Source: Paludibacteraceae bacterium | GTDB taxonomy: Bacteria; Bacteroidota; Bacteroidia; Bacteroidales; Paludibacteraceae | NCBI GenBank assembly: GCA_017464025.1 | Contig: JAFUEI010000001.1 | Coordinates: 1 to 64,000 of the forward strand | Length of the DNA stretch: 64,000 nucleotides | Reading direction: 5' to 3' | Part shown: one piece after another, positions 36,676 to 44,572 of the stretch | Layout: every line of letters begins with the position of its first letter | Numbering within the stretch: the first letter of the stretch is position 1 | Translations under genes and position numbers: made by a program | Notes under the pieces: model-generated | Seen by the model: the letters and a program-made list of their open reading frames with translations, nothing else | Databases searched by the model: none | What the model was told of the DNA's origin: nothing

Positions 36676-37911
36676 TTATTTTATCGTTATGAAATCACTA
36701 TAACGATGAATGTGTGCCACTTGTGTATATTTCCGCATGTGTAGATTTATCTTTTTGTCAAAAAGTACAGGTCTTGCCGGATCAAAATGTAGTACTGCGT
36801 AATACGGTGCATTTTCTGCTGTAAAACCCTTTTCGCGCAGTGCTTCTGCCGTCCATATTTGAAAGCCTTTTTTAGTAAGACCAAATAACTGTGGATGATC
36901 TCCATTGGTATGCAGACAGATATATCCCAAACGCTCAAAACCTTGTTTAACAAGCAAAGAACCCTTGCTGTCGCCAGCACGCAAGTAAGTCATACCTAAT
37001 TGCATTGCAAGCTCACGGTCTTTTTCGCGCATGTGATTGACCAAGATAGTTGCTTCTTGCGCATTCTCACGCATTTTGTCATACAGCCGGTCGCGTGCCT
37101 GTGCGTCTTCTAAGGCTTGTCTGCGGCGTAATGACAAATCTGCAAACTGCGATTCTTGCTCTATACCGATAAACTTGCGTTCAAGCAGATTAGCGGCAAT
37201 GCCGGTAGTAGATGAGCCTGCAAACGGGTCAAGTATGGTGTCGCCCTCGTTTGTTGAAGCAAGAATTATCCTATATAGCAGACGCAAAGGTTTTTGCGTC
37301 GGGTGTTTGCCCTGTAGTTTCTCCCACGAGCCAACCGCCGGAATACGCCATACATCGGTCATTTGCGTACCACCGTTCAACTGCTTCATTGTCTCATAGT
37401 TGAACTTGTGTGTTACTTTTTGACTCTTGCGTGCCCAAATAATCAGTTCCGTGGAGAAGTTGAAATACTTGCACGACAAATTGGGGGGCGGGTCGGTTTT
37501 CTGCCAAGTGATTGTATTGAGCACTTTGTACCCCAATTCTTGCAAGCAGCGCATTACAACATGGATATTATGGTGCGTACCACTAATCCAAATAGTGCCG
37601 TTCTCTTTCAGTTTTGGTCGGCAGAGTTCCAACCAACGGCGGTTGAATTTGTAGATATATTCAGGTGTACCGCCTTTGTCCCACTCGCCTTTATCCACGC
37701 AAACCTGCTTGCCACTTTGTACGCTTATGCCGCCATTACTCAGGAAATAAGGCGGGTCAGCAAAGATAGCATCGACAGAGTTGTCCTCTATCTCTTTCAA
37801 CCGTTCCATGCAATCGCCTTGCAGGATGCGGAAGTCTGGGATTTTACATCCGTAATCAACATGTTTAAAGTGTTCCCATTCTAATGGTAACTCATCATTT
37901 TTAGTAATCAT
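36676..37911 (-). CDS. Beta-class DNA methyltransferase (N6-A or N4-C)
   Basis: This 411-aa SAM-dependent DNA methyltransferase has catalytic motif IV DPPY (about 52-55, FADPPYFLSNGG) ahead of SAM motif I FAGSST (about 230-235, DTILDPFAGSSTTGIAA). HPTQKP (about 203-208) lies just before. The order IV-TRD-X-I defines the beta class. The C-terminal ~130 residues are an extra domain (KGSLLVKQGFERLGYICLHTNGD, AENAPYYAVLHFD) not needed for catalysis. Base composition is AT-rich compared with flanking genes, which indicates transfer. It is probably the modification half of the cassette that includes the nuclease-like gene at 38166. Its ATG sits 5 bp from the end of a 216-bp fold-back sequence. Recognition site unknown. 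Confidence 0.88.
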   Translation of the reverse strand: MITKNDELPLEWEHFKHVDYGCKIPDFRILQGDCMERLKEIEDNSVDAIFADPPYFLSNGGISVQSGKQVCVDKGEWDKGGTPEYIYKFNRRWLELCRPKLKENGTIWISGTHHNIHVVMRCLQELGYKVLNTITWQKTDPPPNLSCKYFNFSTELIIWARKSQKVTHKFNYETMKQLNGGTQMTDVWRIPAVGSWEKLQGKHPTQKPLRLLYRIILASTNEGDTILDPFAGSSTTGIAANLLERKFIGIEQESQFADLSLRRRQALEDAQARDRLYDKMRENAQEATILVNHMREKDRELAMQLGMTYLRAGDSKGSLLVKQGFERLGYICLHTNGDHPQLFGLTKKGFQIWTAEALREKGFTAENAPYYAVLHFDPARPVLFDKKINLHMRKYTQVAHIHRYSDFITIK

Positions 37912-37915
37912 TTGG

Positions 37916-38131
37916 TAGCGTTTGTTATGTTTGCTACCTTGTTACTAAAATTGACTTCCCGCGGGTACAACTGTGAGCAAAGATTTGCTCACGTTGTGGC
38001 CCTCGGAAAGCCAGTAATAAGACAAATCTTGCTCACATGTACACGCAGTGAACATTACGATTTGTTCTTCTTATTACTATACTTTGAAATTTCCGAGGTT
38101 TCAACGTAAATAGAACAAATAGCAAACGCTA
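37916..38131. repeat. 216-bp nested inverted-repeat (fold-back) region
   Basis: Arms pair from the outside in: TAGCGTTTG (37916-37924) with CAAACGCTA (38123-38131); ACGTTG (37991-37996) with CAACGT (38102-38107); CCTCGGAAA (38001-38009) with TTTCCGAGG (38090-38098); GTAATAAG (38014-38021) with CTTATTAC (38070-38077); CAAATC (38023-38028) with GATTTG (38059-38064). A separate 9-bp hairpin GTGAGCAAA-GA-TTTGCTCAC lies at 37973-37992, and TTGCTCAC recurs at 38029. It fills the gap between the nuclease-like gene and the methyltransferase. No protein is encoded. An adjoining palindrome CTAATTA-T-TAATTAG is at 38129-38143. Confidence 0.8.
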
Positions 38132-38165
38132 ATTATTAATTAGTAGATACCGCCGCTGCGGATTT

Positions 38166-38912
38166 TTATATCACAAATTCAAATTTTTGTTTCTCAAATT
38201 CTTGCTCGTATTGTTTACCAAGCGATTCGTAACTTAAGAATGCGACTCGCTTGTTACTTGCCAATTGTCGAAAAGCCGCGTAACCCATTTTGCTAATAAA
38301 CTCGTGATGCCGTTTCTCGTCTGCCACGATGACCATGCGCGCCGCAAAGTCTTGCAGGTCGTTGAATTTAAGCAGCGAGTTTTGTATGTCCGTCGAGTGC
38401 TCTACCTCAAAGAAAGAGTGAGGCATGTGACGGTCGTTAAACCAAATTACATCAATAGTTGAACTCCTTTTGACCAGTTGAGGAAAAGAGTATTCGGGGA
38501 GTACCTGTATTGTACGCAGGTCGCCTAATTCTGCTTGATTGAGGAACTGCTTATGCTTATCTTGGTCCGGCACAAAAGTGTCTAAATGACGCATTTTGCC
38601 CATTTCTAACAATAGACCTTGATAGTAAGCGTGATTGAATGTCTTTATTGCATCGGAATCTTGGTTGTGCTCATTCTGAACAAGGATGCCATTATTCTCC
38701 AATGCCTGACGATGTGTTTCCAATGCATATAGGCCAGGCTTTATTTTGTATATGCCGACTGTTTGCTGAACTATTCGGCGAACACTTGCAAACGGTGTTT
38801 TCGTACGCCACTGACAGTCGGTAATCTCAAAAATATGCTGATTAATCTGGTTGAGCGTAGCAATGCCGCCCAACATATCAATCGTTTCTATTACCGCTTG
38901 TGCTTGTGTCAT
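38166..38912 (-). CDS. Putative restriction-type nuclease: N-terminal HTH plus PD-(D/E)XK-like domain
   Basis: This 248-aa protein has two parts. Residues about 1-65 look like a winged-helix module (VIETIDMLGGIATLNQINQHIF, then TPFASVRRIVQQTVGIYKIKPGLYAL). Residues about 135-215 fit a PD-(D/E)XK-type nuclease core: STIDVIWFN (Asp154), then a strand FFEVEHSTD (Glu169/Glu171), an ExE variant of the usual ExK, then a helix. The ATG overlaps the aspartic-protease stop by 4 bp, so they are translationally coupled. With the methyltransferase downstream on the same strand, a restriction-modification role is likely. Nuclease activity is inferred from motif only, and the lysine of the classical motif is not seen. 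Confidence 0.7.
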   Translation of the reverse strand: MTQAQAVIETIDMLGGIATLNQINQHIFEITDCQWRTKTPFASVRRIVQQTVGIYKIKPGLYALETHRQALENNGILVQNEHNQDSDAIKTFNHAYYQGLLLEMGKMRHLDTFVPDQDKHKQFLNQAELGDLRTIQVLPEYSFPQLVKRSSTIDVIWFNDRHMPHSFFEVEHSTDIQNSLLKFNDLQDFAARMVIVADEKRHHEFISKMGYAAFRQLASNKRVAFLSYESLGKQYEQEFEKQKFEFVI

Positions 38913-39352
38913 ACTTGAAATCCTTCCGCAGGCATTCGAAAGAAAAATTGCGTCTTATCCTCTTTGGTAGATACACAAAAATCGCCTTCCGTAATTACAT
39001 CCATGCCAATGAGAACATCATAGTCAAAATCGCTGTTCGTTTCATCGCTCATTACTTGCAAATTTGCAATCTTGTAGCCGTTTTGGAAGCACAAGTCTAT
39101 CGTATAAGTATTGACTTCTACGATGCCGCCATAAGCAGAAATAGATGCTTTTCCTGTCGGCTGCAGACCAAGAACCTTGACTATCTCAGGGGAAATAATG
39201 GTATTTGTTGCACCTGTATCCCAAGCTGCATTCTCAATATGACAATACTTGCGATTACCATCTTTATCTTTTACGCCTTCGGGCATAACGACAAAGCAAT
39301 CTGTTATGATTGCGTCTGCACGGAAGTCAAACGCCTTCGTCAAAATGCTCAT
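38909..39352 (-). CDS. Retropepsin-like aspartic protease (clan AA)
   Basis: This 147-aa soluble protein carries the retropepsin signature DTGAT at residues 45-49 (AAWDTGATNTIISPEIVKVLGL). It also carries the matching C-terminal strand DVLIGMDVITEGD (112-124), where family members have LLGMDxL. It is a single-domain protease that would act as a homodimer, each monomer giving one catalytic Asp. No signal peptide is present, so it is cytoplasmic. It overlaps the 49-aa gene upstream and the nuclease-like gene downstream by 4 bp each. Its target is unknown; proteolytic activation of the neighbouring nuclease or a partner is a hypothesis. ATG at 39352 was preferred over a longer frame that overlaps the small gene entirely. 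Confidence 0.8.
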   Translation of the reverse strand: MSILTKAFDFRADAIITDCFVVMPEGVKDKDGNRKYCHIENAAWDTGATNTIISPEIVKVLGLQPTGKASISAYGGIVEVNTYTIDLCFQNGYKIANLQVMSDETNSDFDYDVLIGMDVITEGDFCVSTKEDKTQFFFRMPAEGFQV

Positions 39353-39498
39353 TGCGGCAGAACTTGTGCTTCGATTATACGGGGTTGACGAACTCGTGTG
39401 CTTACAGGACGAAACGAGGTGACACGTGCTACATGGTTTGCAGGCCAAGGCTTAGCCTCAACTGTCAAAGTGATGTTTGGAAAACGAATATCTTTCAT
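39349..39498 (-). CDS. Small 49-aa protein opening the protease-nuclease operon
   Basis: ATG at 39498 starts a 49-codon frame (MKDIRFPNITLTVEAKPWP ... IIEAQVLPQ). Its stop overlaps the aspartic-protease start as ATGA (39352-39349). A consensus promoter ends 21 nt upstream, giving a ~14-nt leader. No family is recognised. The basic Arg-rich second half and the tight coupling support a real gene, such as a regulator, antitoxin-like partner or protease substrate, but function cannot be assigned. Confidence 0.6.
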   Translation of the reverse strand: MKDIRFPNITLTVEAKPWPANHVARVTSFRPVSTRVRQPRIIEAQVLPQ

Positions 39499-39518
39499 AA
39501 TCAATCTTAATTGGGTGG

Positions 39519-39550
39519 CAAAGATACAAATATTTTTTTGTATATGCAAA
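39519..39550 (-). promoter_or_regulatory. Promoter of the protease-nuclease operon
   Basis: On the minus strand TTTG (39550-39547), 20 nt, TATCTTTG (39526-39519), an exact consensus in an AT-rich stretch. Confidence 0.8.
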
Positions 39551-39607
39551 TATTTTTATAACTAAATATTTTTTCTTTTTATTTAAATTTTTGCGAGTTT
39601 TACCGAT

Positions 39608-39799
39608 TTATACTGCGATTGCCGACTTGATGTTGGAGTGTGTCTGCAACATATAGAAGAGCATTGCTCCTCCGCCGACGAACGGCTCAATGTAAGTGAC
39701 ATTCTCCCATTTGTCAAAGTCAGCGGGAAGCAGGGCTTCCAGTTGGTCAATGAGTTGCGTCTTTCCGCCCACCCATTTGACAAATGGTTTCGCTTTCAT
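39608..39799 (-). pseudogene. Truncated Dam-like (D12 class) adenine methyltransferase
   Basis: Only 63 residues remain: KPFVKWVGGKTQLIDQLEALLP carries the FxGGK SAM motif I of Dam/DpnM-type enzymes, and YIEPFVGGGAMLFYML the next family block. The frame stops right after SAIAV, where intact proteins continue into the INDxN segment. Intact members have about 270-300 residues including the catalytic DPPY, which is absent here. The break lies about 60 bp upstream of the protease-nuclease operon promoter, so insertion of that cassette may have cut the gene. I could not find the missing 3' part on the other side of the cassette. Confidence 0.8.
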
Positions 39800-39807
39800 T
39801 GTAGTAT

Positions 39808-40145
39808 CTATTTATTAAAACTAATTGAATTTTCGTACCATACAGTGTAATAACATTCGTTATTATTGTCTTGTAATAGTTTTTGTACTTCTTTTTTGGA
39901 ATAATCATGATGTAGAAAGTTTCTGAACAATAATGGGAACCATTCATTACATACCCTTCAATCATGGGCTTGCCACAAACATCGCAGATGGTAAAACAAT
40001 CCAATTGTTCAGTTAACTTATCCCAAAATTCATCATCACTTTCTGTATCCGCTAATACGGTTTTTGTATATTGCGATAGGGGCGGATGGAATGTTAACTC
40101 CTCACTTATGAAATCGTATGTGTCTTTATTGGTAAGTTCTTTCAG
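39808..40145 (-). pseudogene. Frameshifted small zinc-ribbon-like mobile-element protein
   Basis: Conceptual translation starts at a CTG (40145) where an ATG would be expected (LKELTNKDTYDFI...). It runs through DDEFWDKLTEQLDCFTICDVCGKPMIEGYV to a Cys pair (HYCSE), then shifts frame near 39920 (FLHHDYSKKEVQKLLQDNNNECYYTVWYENSISFNK, stop at 39808). The total length of 338 nt is one base short of a whole number of codons. The CxxC...C pattern suggests a small zinc-binding protein of the kind carried by Bacteroides mobile elements. Both the start codon and the frame are damaged, and it ends 8 bp before the dam remnant. Confidence 0.65.
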
Positions 40146-40235
40146 TTATAAAAAATAAGTGCTAATTTTCGATAATTTATTTAATGTGCCTGAATTTGTC
40201 TGCTCCCTGTACATGCAAGTAAAAGAGCAGTAATA

Positions 40236-40507
40236 TCAACCGACATTTTGTATAGAATAGAAATGAGAGTGTTCAAAATCTTCATTTACCACTTCCATAT
40301 AGTCAATCATATTGCAAACAAGGAGTTCCTTGATGAGTAGTTTCTCTTTTGTCCCTTACTGAGTGGCGTACATTTAAGTTCTATGTCGGGCTCCGAGAAA
40401 TCGGCTTCGGGAAGGTATTTTTTGACAAGCAAGACTATTCCGTCCAACCTCATTCTCCCGATAATTGAACCCAACGTATAGCGTATATCGTATATCGTAT
40501 CGTTCAT
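40236..40507 (-). pseudogene. Small gene with promoter but an apparent frameshift
   Basis: ATG at 40507 opens MNDTIYDIRYTLGSIIGRMR ... DIELKCTPLSKGQK. After about residue 54 the zero frame gives a short, unlike tail ending at 40307. The other frame continues sensibly (EKLLIKELLVCNMIDYMEVVNEDFEHSHFYSIQNVG, stop 40236). One base appears missing near 40340 in an A-rich stretch. A consensus promoter precedes it (40531-40561). No family is recognised. It could instead be a genuine 66-aa protein (40307-40507) if the second frame is coincidental. Confidence 0.5.
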
Positions 40508-40530
40508 CTCACTAAATATGAAATATGCCG

Positions 40531-40561
40531 CAAAGATACACTTTTTTAGCAGATATTCAAA
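40531..40561 (-). promoter_or_regulatory. Promoter of the small gene at 40507
   Basis: On the minus strand TTTG (40561-40558), 19 nt, TATCTTTG (40538-40531). Confidence 0.7.
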
Positions 40562-40584
40562 ATATCAACTTTTTTGGCGAAATA

Positions 40585-40616
40585 TTTGCGAGATTAAAAT
40601 ATTTGCCGTACCTTTG
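40585..40616 (+). promoter_or_regulatory. Promoter of tRNA-Glu and rpsT
   Basis: TTTG (40585-40588), 20 nt, TACCTTTG (40609-40616), an exact consensus. It lies about 70 nt before the tRNA. It is divergent from the promoter at 40531-40561. Confidence 0.8.
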
Positions 40617-40689
40617 CACCCGCTTTTGGAGAAAGGTACGTTTCTATGCCGGCGAGGAGGTGTAGGAAGTTTCACTTGCCCAACAGCTT

Positions 40690-40761
40690 GGCCCATTCGT
40701 CTATCGGTTAGGACGCAAGATTTTCATTCTTGAAAGAGCAGTTCGATTCTGCTATGGGCTA
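40690..40761 (+). tRNA. tRNA-Glu (anticodon TTC)
   Basis: A 72-nt cloverleaf. The acceptor stem is GGCCCAT with ATGGGCT (first pair G-U), discriminator A. The D arm is GTCTATCGGTTAGGAC. The anticodon stem CAAGA/TCTTG has loop TTTTCAT (TTC). The T arm is GCAGTTCGATTCTGC. CCA is not encoded. It is read together with rpsT 43 bp downstream. Confidence 0.95.
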
Positions 40762-40804
40762 CAAGAAACCAATAACACTAAACAATACTAAACAACACAT
40801 CAAG

Positions 40805-41059
40805 ATGGCAAATCATAAATCATCTTTGAAGAGAATCCGTCAGACCGAGACACGCAAACTGCACAATCACTACTATGCAAAGACCGCTCGCAACGCCGTG
40901 CGCGACCTGCGTGCTACTACTGAAAAGGCTGAGGCAGCAGCGATGCTCCCGAAGGTAAGCAAGTTGCTTGACAAACTGGCCAAGCGCAACATCATTCACA
41001 AGAACAAGGCAGCCAACCTGAAGTCGAAGTTGGCCCTCTATGTGAACAAACTGGCTTAA
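40805..41059 (+). CDS. rpsT: 30S ribosomal protein S20
   Basis: This 84-aa basic helical protein of the small ribosomal subunit starts [21 protein letters not shown] and continues with [25 protein letters not shown], the hallmark S20 block (IHKNKAAxxKSKL). ATG at 40805 is the conserved start. The frame is open further upstream only because it runs through the tRNA. It shares the promoter at 40585 with tRNA-Glu and ends with a strong terminator. Confidence 0.97.
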   Translation: MANHKSSLKRIRQTETRKLHNHYYAKTARNAVRDLRATTEKAEAAAMLPKVSKLLDKLAKRNIIHKNKAANLKSKLALYVNKLA

Positions 41060-41086
41060 CCGATTCTCTCGTTTCGATAAAAACAG

Positions 41087-41114
41087 AGGGCAGTCTCAGG
41101 AGGCTGCCCTTTTT
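41087..41114 (+). terminator. Terminator of tRNA-Glu-rpsT
   Basis: AGGGCAG (41087-41093) pairs with CTGCCCT (41104-41110), then TTTT. Confidence 0.85.
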
Positions 41115-41140
41115 GTCGTATATGCCGGTCACAAGTCTTC

Positions 41141-41983
41141 TTATTCGCTGCGGTAGGTCTTCGGGGTCATACCGGTGTGCGACTTGAAGAAGCGGTTGAA
41201 GAAGGCTACGTTGTCAAACCCGAGCGACAGGGCAATCTCTTTCACCTGCAGGGTGGTCAGCTTCAGCTGGGCTTTGGCATCCACCAGGATGGCGTCGTTA
41301 ATCAGGTCGCTTGCCGTCTTTCCGCTCACAGCCTTGATGGTGGAGCACAGGTGCGGCAGCGATATGCGCATGGCTTCCGCGTATTGTGCCACATGATGCC
41401 ACCGCTGGTAGTTCTCGAGCACCATCCTGTTGTATTCATGATACAACTCGGTCTTGCGGTCTTTCGGCATTTCCTGATACGTTTCGGTCTGCTTTACGTA
41501 ATCGGCATAAAACAACTGCAGCAGGTTCAGTATATGCACCATCTTCTCGGGGTTGAGCACCTGTGTGCTGCAGTTGATGGCATGCAGCAGCAGGTCGAAT
41601 GTCTCTTTCAGTATGCCCGCCATCTCGTCGCTCAGATGCACTTTCGGGTTCTCCAGTTGGATGGTCTTCACCGATACGCGTGCACTGTAGGCGTATTTCT
41701 CTAAAAAAGAGGAGGAGAACAAGATGTAATAAACTAACGCATCCTCTGAAAACTCATGGATATGCAGGAAGGTGCCCGATTCCATCACTAACAGGTCGTT
41801 CTGCTTGAACTCCATCTCTGTGATGTTGAGCGTAGCGCGGGCTGTTCCGCGCAACATGAAAGCATATACGCCGCATTTGATTTTGCACGGATAGCGTGCA
41901 TATTCGTTCATTATCTTGCCGGAGGCATCGCCGATAAGGAAGTCTATCGGACAGTCAAGAAGGGGTATTTCCTGTTCTTTCAT
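41141..41983 (-). CDS. AraC-family transcriptional regulator
   Basis: This 280-aa protein has an N-terminal cupin-like sensor half (residues about 1-170) and a C-terminal double-HTH AraC domain (VKEIALSLGFDNVAFFNRFFKSHTGMTPKTYR at the very end). The N-terminal half shows the cupin-type pattern KCGVYAFMLRGTARATLN and GTFLHIHEF. The target genes are not evident, because the neighbours are rpsT and a DUF5686 gene. ATG at 41983 lies about 20 nt downstream of a TATCTTTG element at 42013-42006. Confidence 0.9.
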   Translation of the reverse strand: MKEQEIPLLDCPIDFLIGDASGKIMNEYARYPCKIKCGVYAFMLRGTARATLNITEMEFKQNDLLVMESGTFLHIHEFSEDALVYYILFSSSFLEKYAYSARVSVKTIQLENPKVHLSDEMAGILKETFDLLLHAINCSTQVLNPEKMVHILNLLQLFYADYVKQTETYQEMPKDRKTELYHEYNRMVLENYQRWHHVAQYAEAMRISLPHLCSTIKAVSGKTASDLINDAILVDAKAQLKLTTLQVKEIALSLGFDNVAFFNRFFKSHTGMTPKTYRSE

Positions 41984-42005
41984 AGGTGTTGTATATATGG
42001 ACGTG

Positions 42006-42013
42006 CAAAGATA
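42006..42013 (-). promoter_or_regulatory. -7 promoter element of the AraC regulator
   Basis: TATCTTTG on the minus strand. No clear TTTG is found 19-21 nt upstream, so this promoter may need an activator. Confidence 0.45.
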
Positions 42014-42143
42014 GGCAAAAATTTCCAATATACTGTCATCATCTTAAGAAAAGGAAATTATTTTCCCGCTAACAGTACGTTTTCATATACCGGGCGTTAA
42101 TTTGCGTATTATCCGTTGGCGCCGATCCGATGCCCTGTCATGC

Positions 42144-44537
42144 TCAGAATCCGAGACTGAAGCGTGCCCGTATGCCCCACCACGGCGTGTCCGTATTCTT
42201 CAGGTCGGTCAGGCGGAATACGGCATACACATCCGCCACGCGCAGTATGTTGCCGATGCCGATGCCGGCTTCCACGTAAGGCACCCGCATAGCTCCCATG
42301 CCGTAAGGCAGCGGTGTCACGTCAGCATGGCTTGGGCCGAGCCAGCCCCAGGCGGCCTTCACTTCCAAGAGTTCCCTTAGGCGCAGATAGCGGATGCCCG
42401 GTATCCGGTTGAAGAGTGCTCCCTGCAGGTTCCAGTGCACGTGTGCCGACAGCCAGCGGTCGACGGCATACTGGTAGGTGTTCATCAGCGTGAAGCGGTA
42501 GGGGTCGTAGGTGTAGCTCTGGTTGCCCGTGAAGTGCTCCAAAAGCGGGTAGGGAACCCGCCCGAATACGGCTCCCGCCTGCAAGGAATAGTCAATCCTT
42601 CCCAACATGCCGGGCTGTATGGTCTGTTGCACCAGAATACCCACCCGTGCATACAGGTCCTCCTGCTCCATGTTGTCTAACCGGTAGCTGCCGCCTTCTA
42701 CCAGCAGGTGCACCACGGGATAGCGGCTGTGCAGACGGATGCGGCGCATGTAGAGGTCCACTTTGCGCTCCTCCCAGCCTATACGGAAAGCCGCCTGCAG
42801 GGTCTTGAAGCGGTAACTGCTGCTTTCGTAGGCTAACGGCTCGCCATAGCTCATGCGCCCTATGCGTAGCGCAAACTGCGTCTCCAGCATGTCGTTCCAG
42901 TCGTTCTCTGTCCAGATGTTCACCTCGCGGCGTCGGGCGGTCGCATCGGCGGCCTGCCGGGCATAACGGATACTTCCGAACACCATGTGGGCAAAATCCT
43001 GGTCACCGTAGAAGATGTCGTTTTCGCGCTGCCGGTAGTCCAAGGTGGAGATGTCGGTCTGCACATAGTGGTCCCATACGTATGCACCCACCAGATGCCG
43101 GCGCTCGCCGGACAGCCGCCACTTCACTTGTGCGCGGTATTTCACGGCCCGGTCTTTGAAGCCGTAGCCTACATAGCCCGACAACTCTACGTTCTTCCAC
43201 AGTTTTTCGTTCGTCGTGAGCGGCAGACCTACATGAAATCCTTCCTGCCTGCTGCCTCCTATTAGTTCCACCACGTTGCCGAAGTCCACGCACGTGCCGG
43301 TAGGTATGTTGCCCGTGTTGATGATGTGGGCCAGCAGTTTGGCTGTTCTTACTATCGGATGCCGCTCTATCGAATCCATGGCGGCCGCTGCCAGGCTGTC
43401 GCGCAGCATAACTGTCTCCGGCAGCCGCTCCGGTGCGGGATAGGCTCCGTCGGCAGAGGCGCTGAGCCGGCTGTAGCGGGTCAGTAGGGCGGTGGGGAAG
43501 ATGTGGCTCGTGTCGGCTTTTACGGCAAAATCAAACACCATGCTCAGTTGCTCTTCCTCCGGTAGCATACCGCTGTAGGTCTGCTCCACCTGCAGACTCC
43601 GCAGGTAGTTGACGCTCACCTCCGCCGGTACGCGCGCTTCGATATGCTGTAGGGCGCAAGTGGCCGAGTCAAGGGTCAGTTGGCCGTTGAACGACGGCTC
43701 ATACGGGTTCTTGCTGCGGAAATGTACGATATATGCTTTCCCGCTTTCCTGTTGCAGGCTGTCGGCTAAATAGTATTTGTAGTGGTTGTTGCCCGAAGTG
43801 GCTAAGGGCGAGATGAAGTTATGCCCGAAGATGCACAGCGTGTTGTCGTAGAAGTTCAGCCGGTGTCCGATGCCGTCAAGCAGTACGGAATAGTCGGTGG
43901 TGGTCATTACGGCACTCCTTTCTTCCGCCGGCCCGGCAGGTGTGGCCGTGTTGCCCTGCAGTGCCCATACCTGCCGCGAAACATACAGGGGAAGCAGCAG
44001 CGACGAGTCCTCGGTCTGCACCATTCCCTTCTGCAGGCTTTTCCACAGACTGCGGCGCAGGTGGTTGCTGCGAATGTCGCTTATATATAGATGCTTATTC
44101 TCTTCGATGCCGTATGCCCTGTCTGCATACCGGCTGATGTCGTTGGTGTTTCTGGCGGCGCGGGCTCGTTCCATGAGAGGAAGGGCCGGATTGGCCCCCG
44201 GCGTGGCAAACACTTCCCCTATCCAGATGCTCTCCGCCTGCAACTCCACTTCCACGCCGGCGTAGGCGCCGGGCTCCACCTTGAAGCGTTGCGTTTTGTA
44301 GCCGAGTGCCGATACTATCAGCGTCTGCGTCTTCCCGAGGTCGGTCCTCACCATGAACAGACCTTCTTCATTGGTGGCACAGCCGATATGCGTGCCTTTG
44401 TAATAGACGTTGGCATTCACCACAGGCTGACCGCTCTCTGCATCGCTGACGGTGCCCACAACGATGGTCTCGGCTGCCCCAGCAGGCAACACCGGCAGCG
44501 TAATCAGGAGGATGATATGGAGCAGAAGCCGTTTCAA
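42144..44537 (-). CDS. DUF5686 / carboxypeptidase-regulatory-like outer-membrane protein
   Basis: This 797-aa exported protein has a signal peptide (start, then KRLLLHIILLITLPVLPAGA). It next has a carboxypeptidase-D regulatory-like domain (about 22-100, TIVVGTVSDAESGQPVVNANVYYKGTHIGCATNEEGLF) and a long DUF5686 region built of strand-rich barrel sequence, ending AVFRLTDLKNTDTPWWGIRARFSLGF. The start is most likely TTG at 44537: the signal peptide begins there, and the longer open frame only copies the xerD gene in another frame. It lies 35 bp after xerD. The function of the family is unknown; it is probably envelope-related. Confidence 0.82.
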   Translation of the reverse strand: MKRLLLHIILLITLPVLPAGAAETIVVGTVSDAESGQPVVNANVYYKGTHIGCATNEEGLFMVRTDLGKTQTLIVSALGYKTQRFKVEPGAYAGVEVELQAESIWIGEVFATPGANPALPLMERARAARNTNDISRYADRAYGIEENKHLYISDIRSNHLRRSLWKSLQKGMVQTEDSSLLLPLYVSRQVWALQGNTATPAGPAEERSAVMTTTDYSVLLDGIGHRLNFYDNTLCIFGHNFISPLATSGNNHYKYYLADSLQQESGKAYIVHFRSKNPYEPSFNGQLTLDSATCALQHIEARVPAEVSVNYLRSLQVEQTYSGMLPEEEQLSMVFDFAVKADTSHIFPTALLTRYSRLSASADGAYPAPERLPETVMLRDSLAAAAMDSIERHPIVRTAKLLAHIINTGNIPTGTCVDFGNVVELIGGSRQEGFHVGLPLTTNEKLWKNVELSGYVGYGFKDRAVKYRAQVKWRLSGERRHLVGAYVWDHYVQTDISTLDYRQRENDIFYGDQDFAHMVFGSIRYARQAADATARRREVNIWTENDWNDMLETQFALRIGRMSYGEPLAYESSSYRFKTLQAAFRIGWEERKVDLYMRRIRLHSRYPVVHLLVEGGSYRLDNMEQEDLYARVGILVQQTIQPGMLGRIDYSLQAGAVFGRVPYPLLEHFTGNQSYTYDPYRFTLMNTYQYAVDRWLSAHVHWNLQGALFNRIPGIRYLRLRELLEVKAAWGWLGPSHADVTPLPYGMGAMRVPYVEAGIGIGNILRVADVYAVFRLTDLKNTDTPWWGIRARFSLGF

Positions 44538-44572
44538 CCCGAAGCGGGCATTAGGATGTAGTTGTTTGGATG

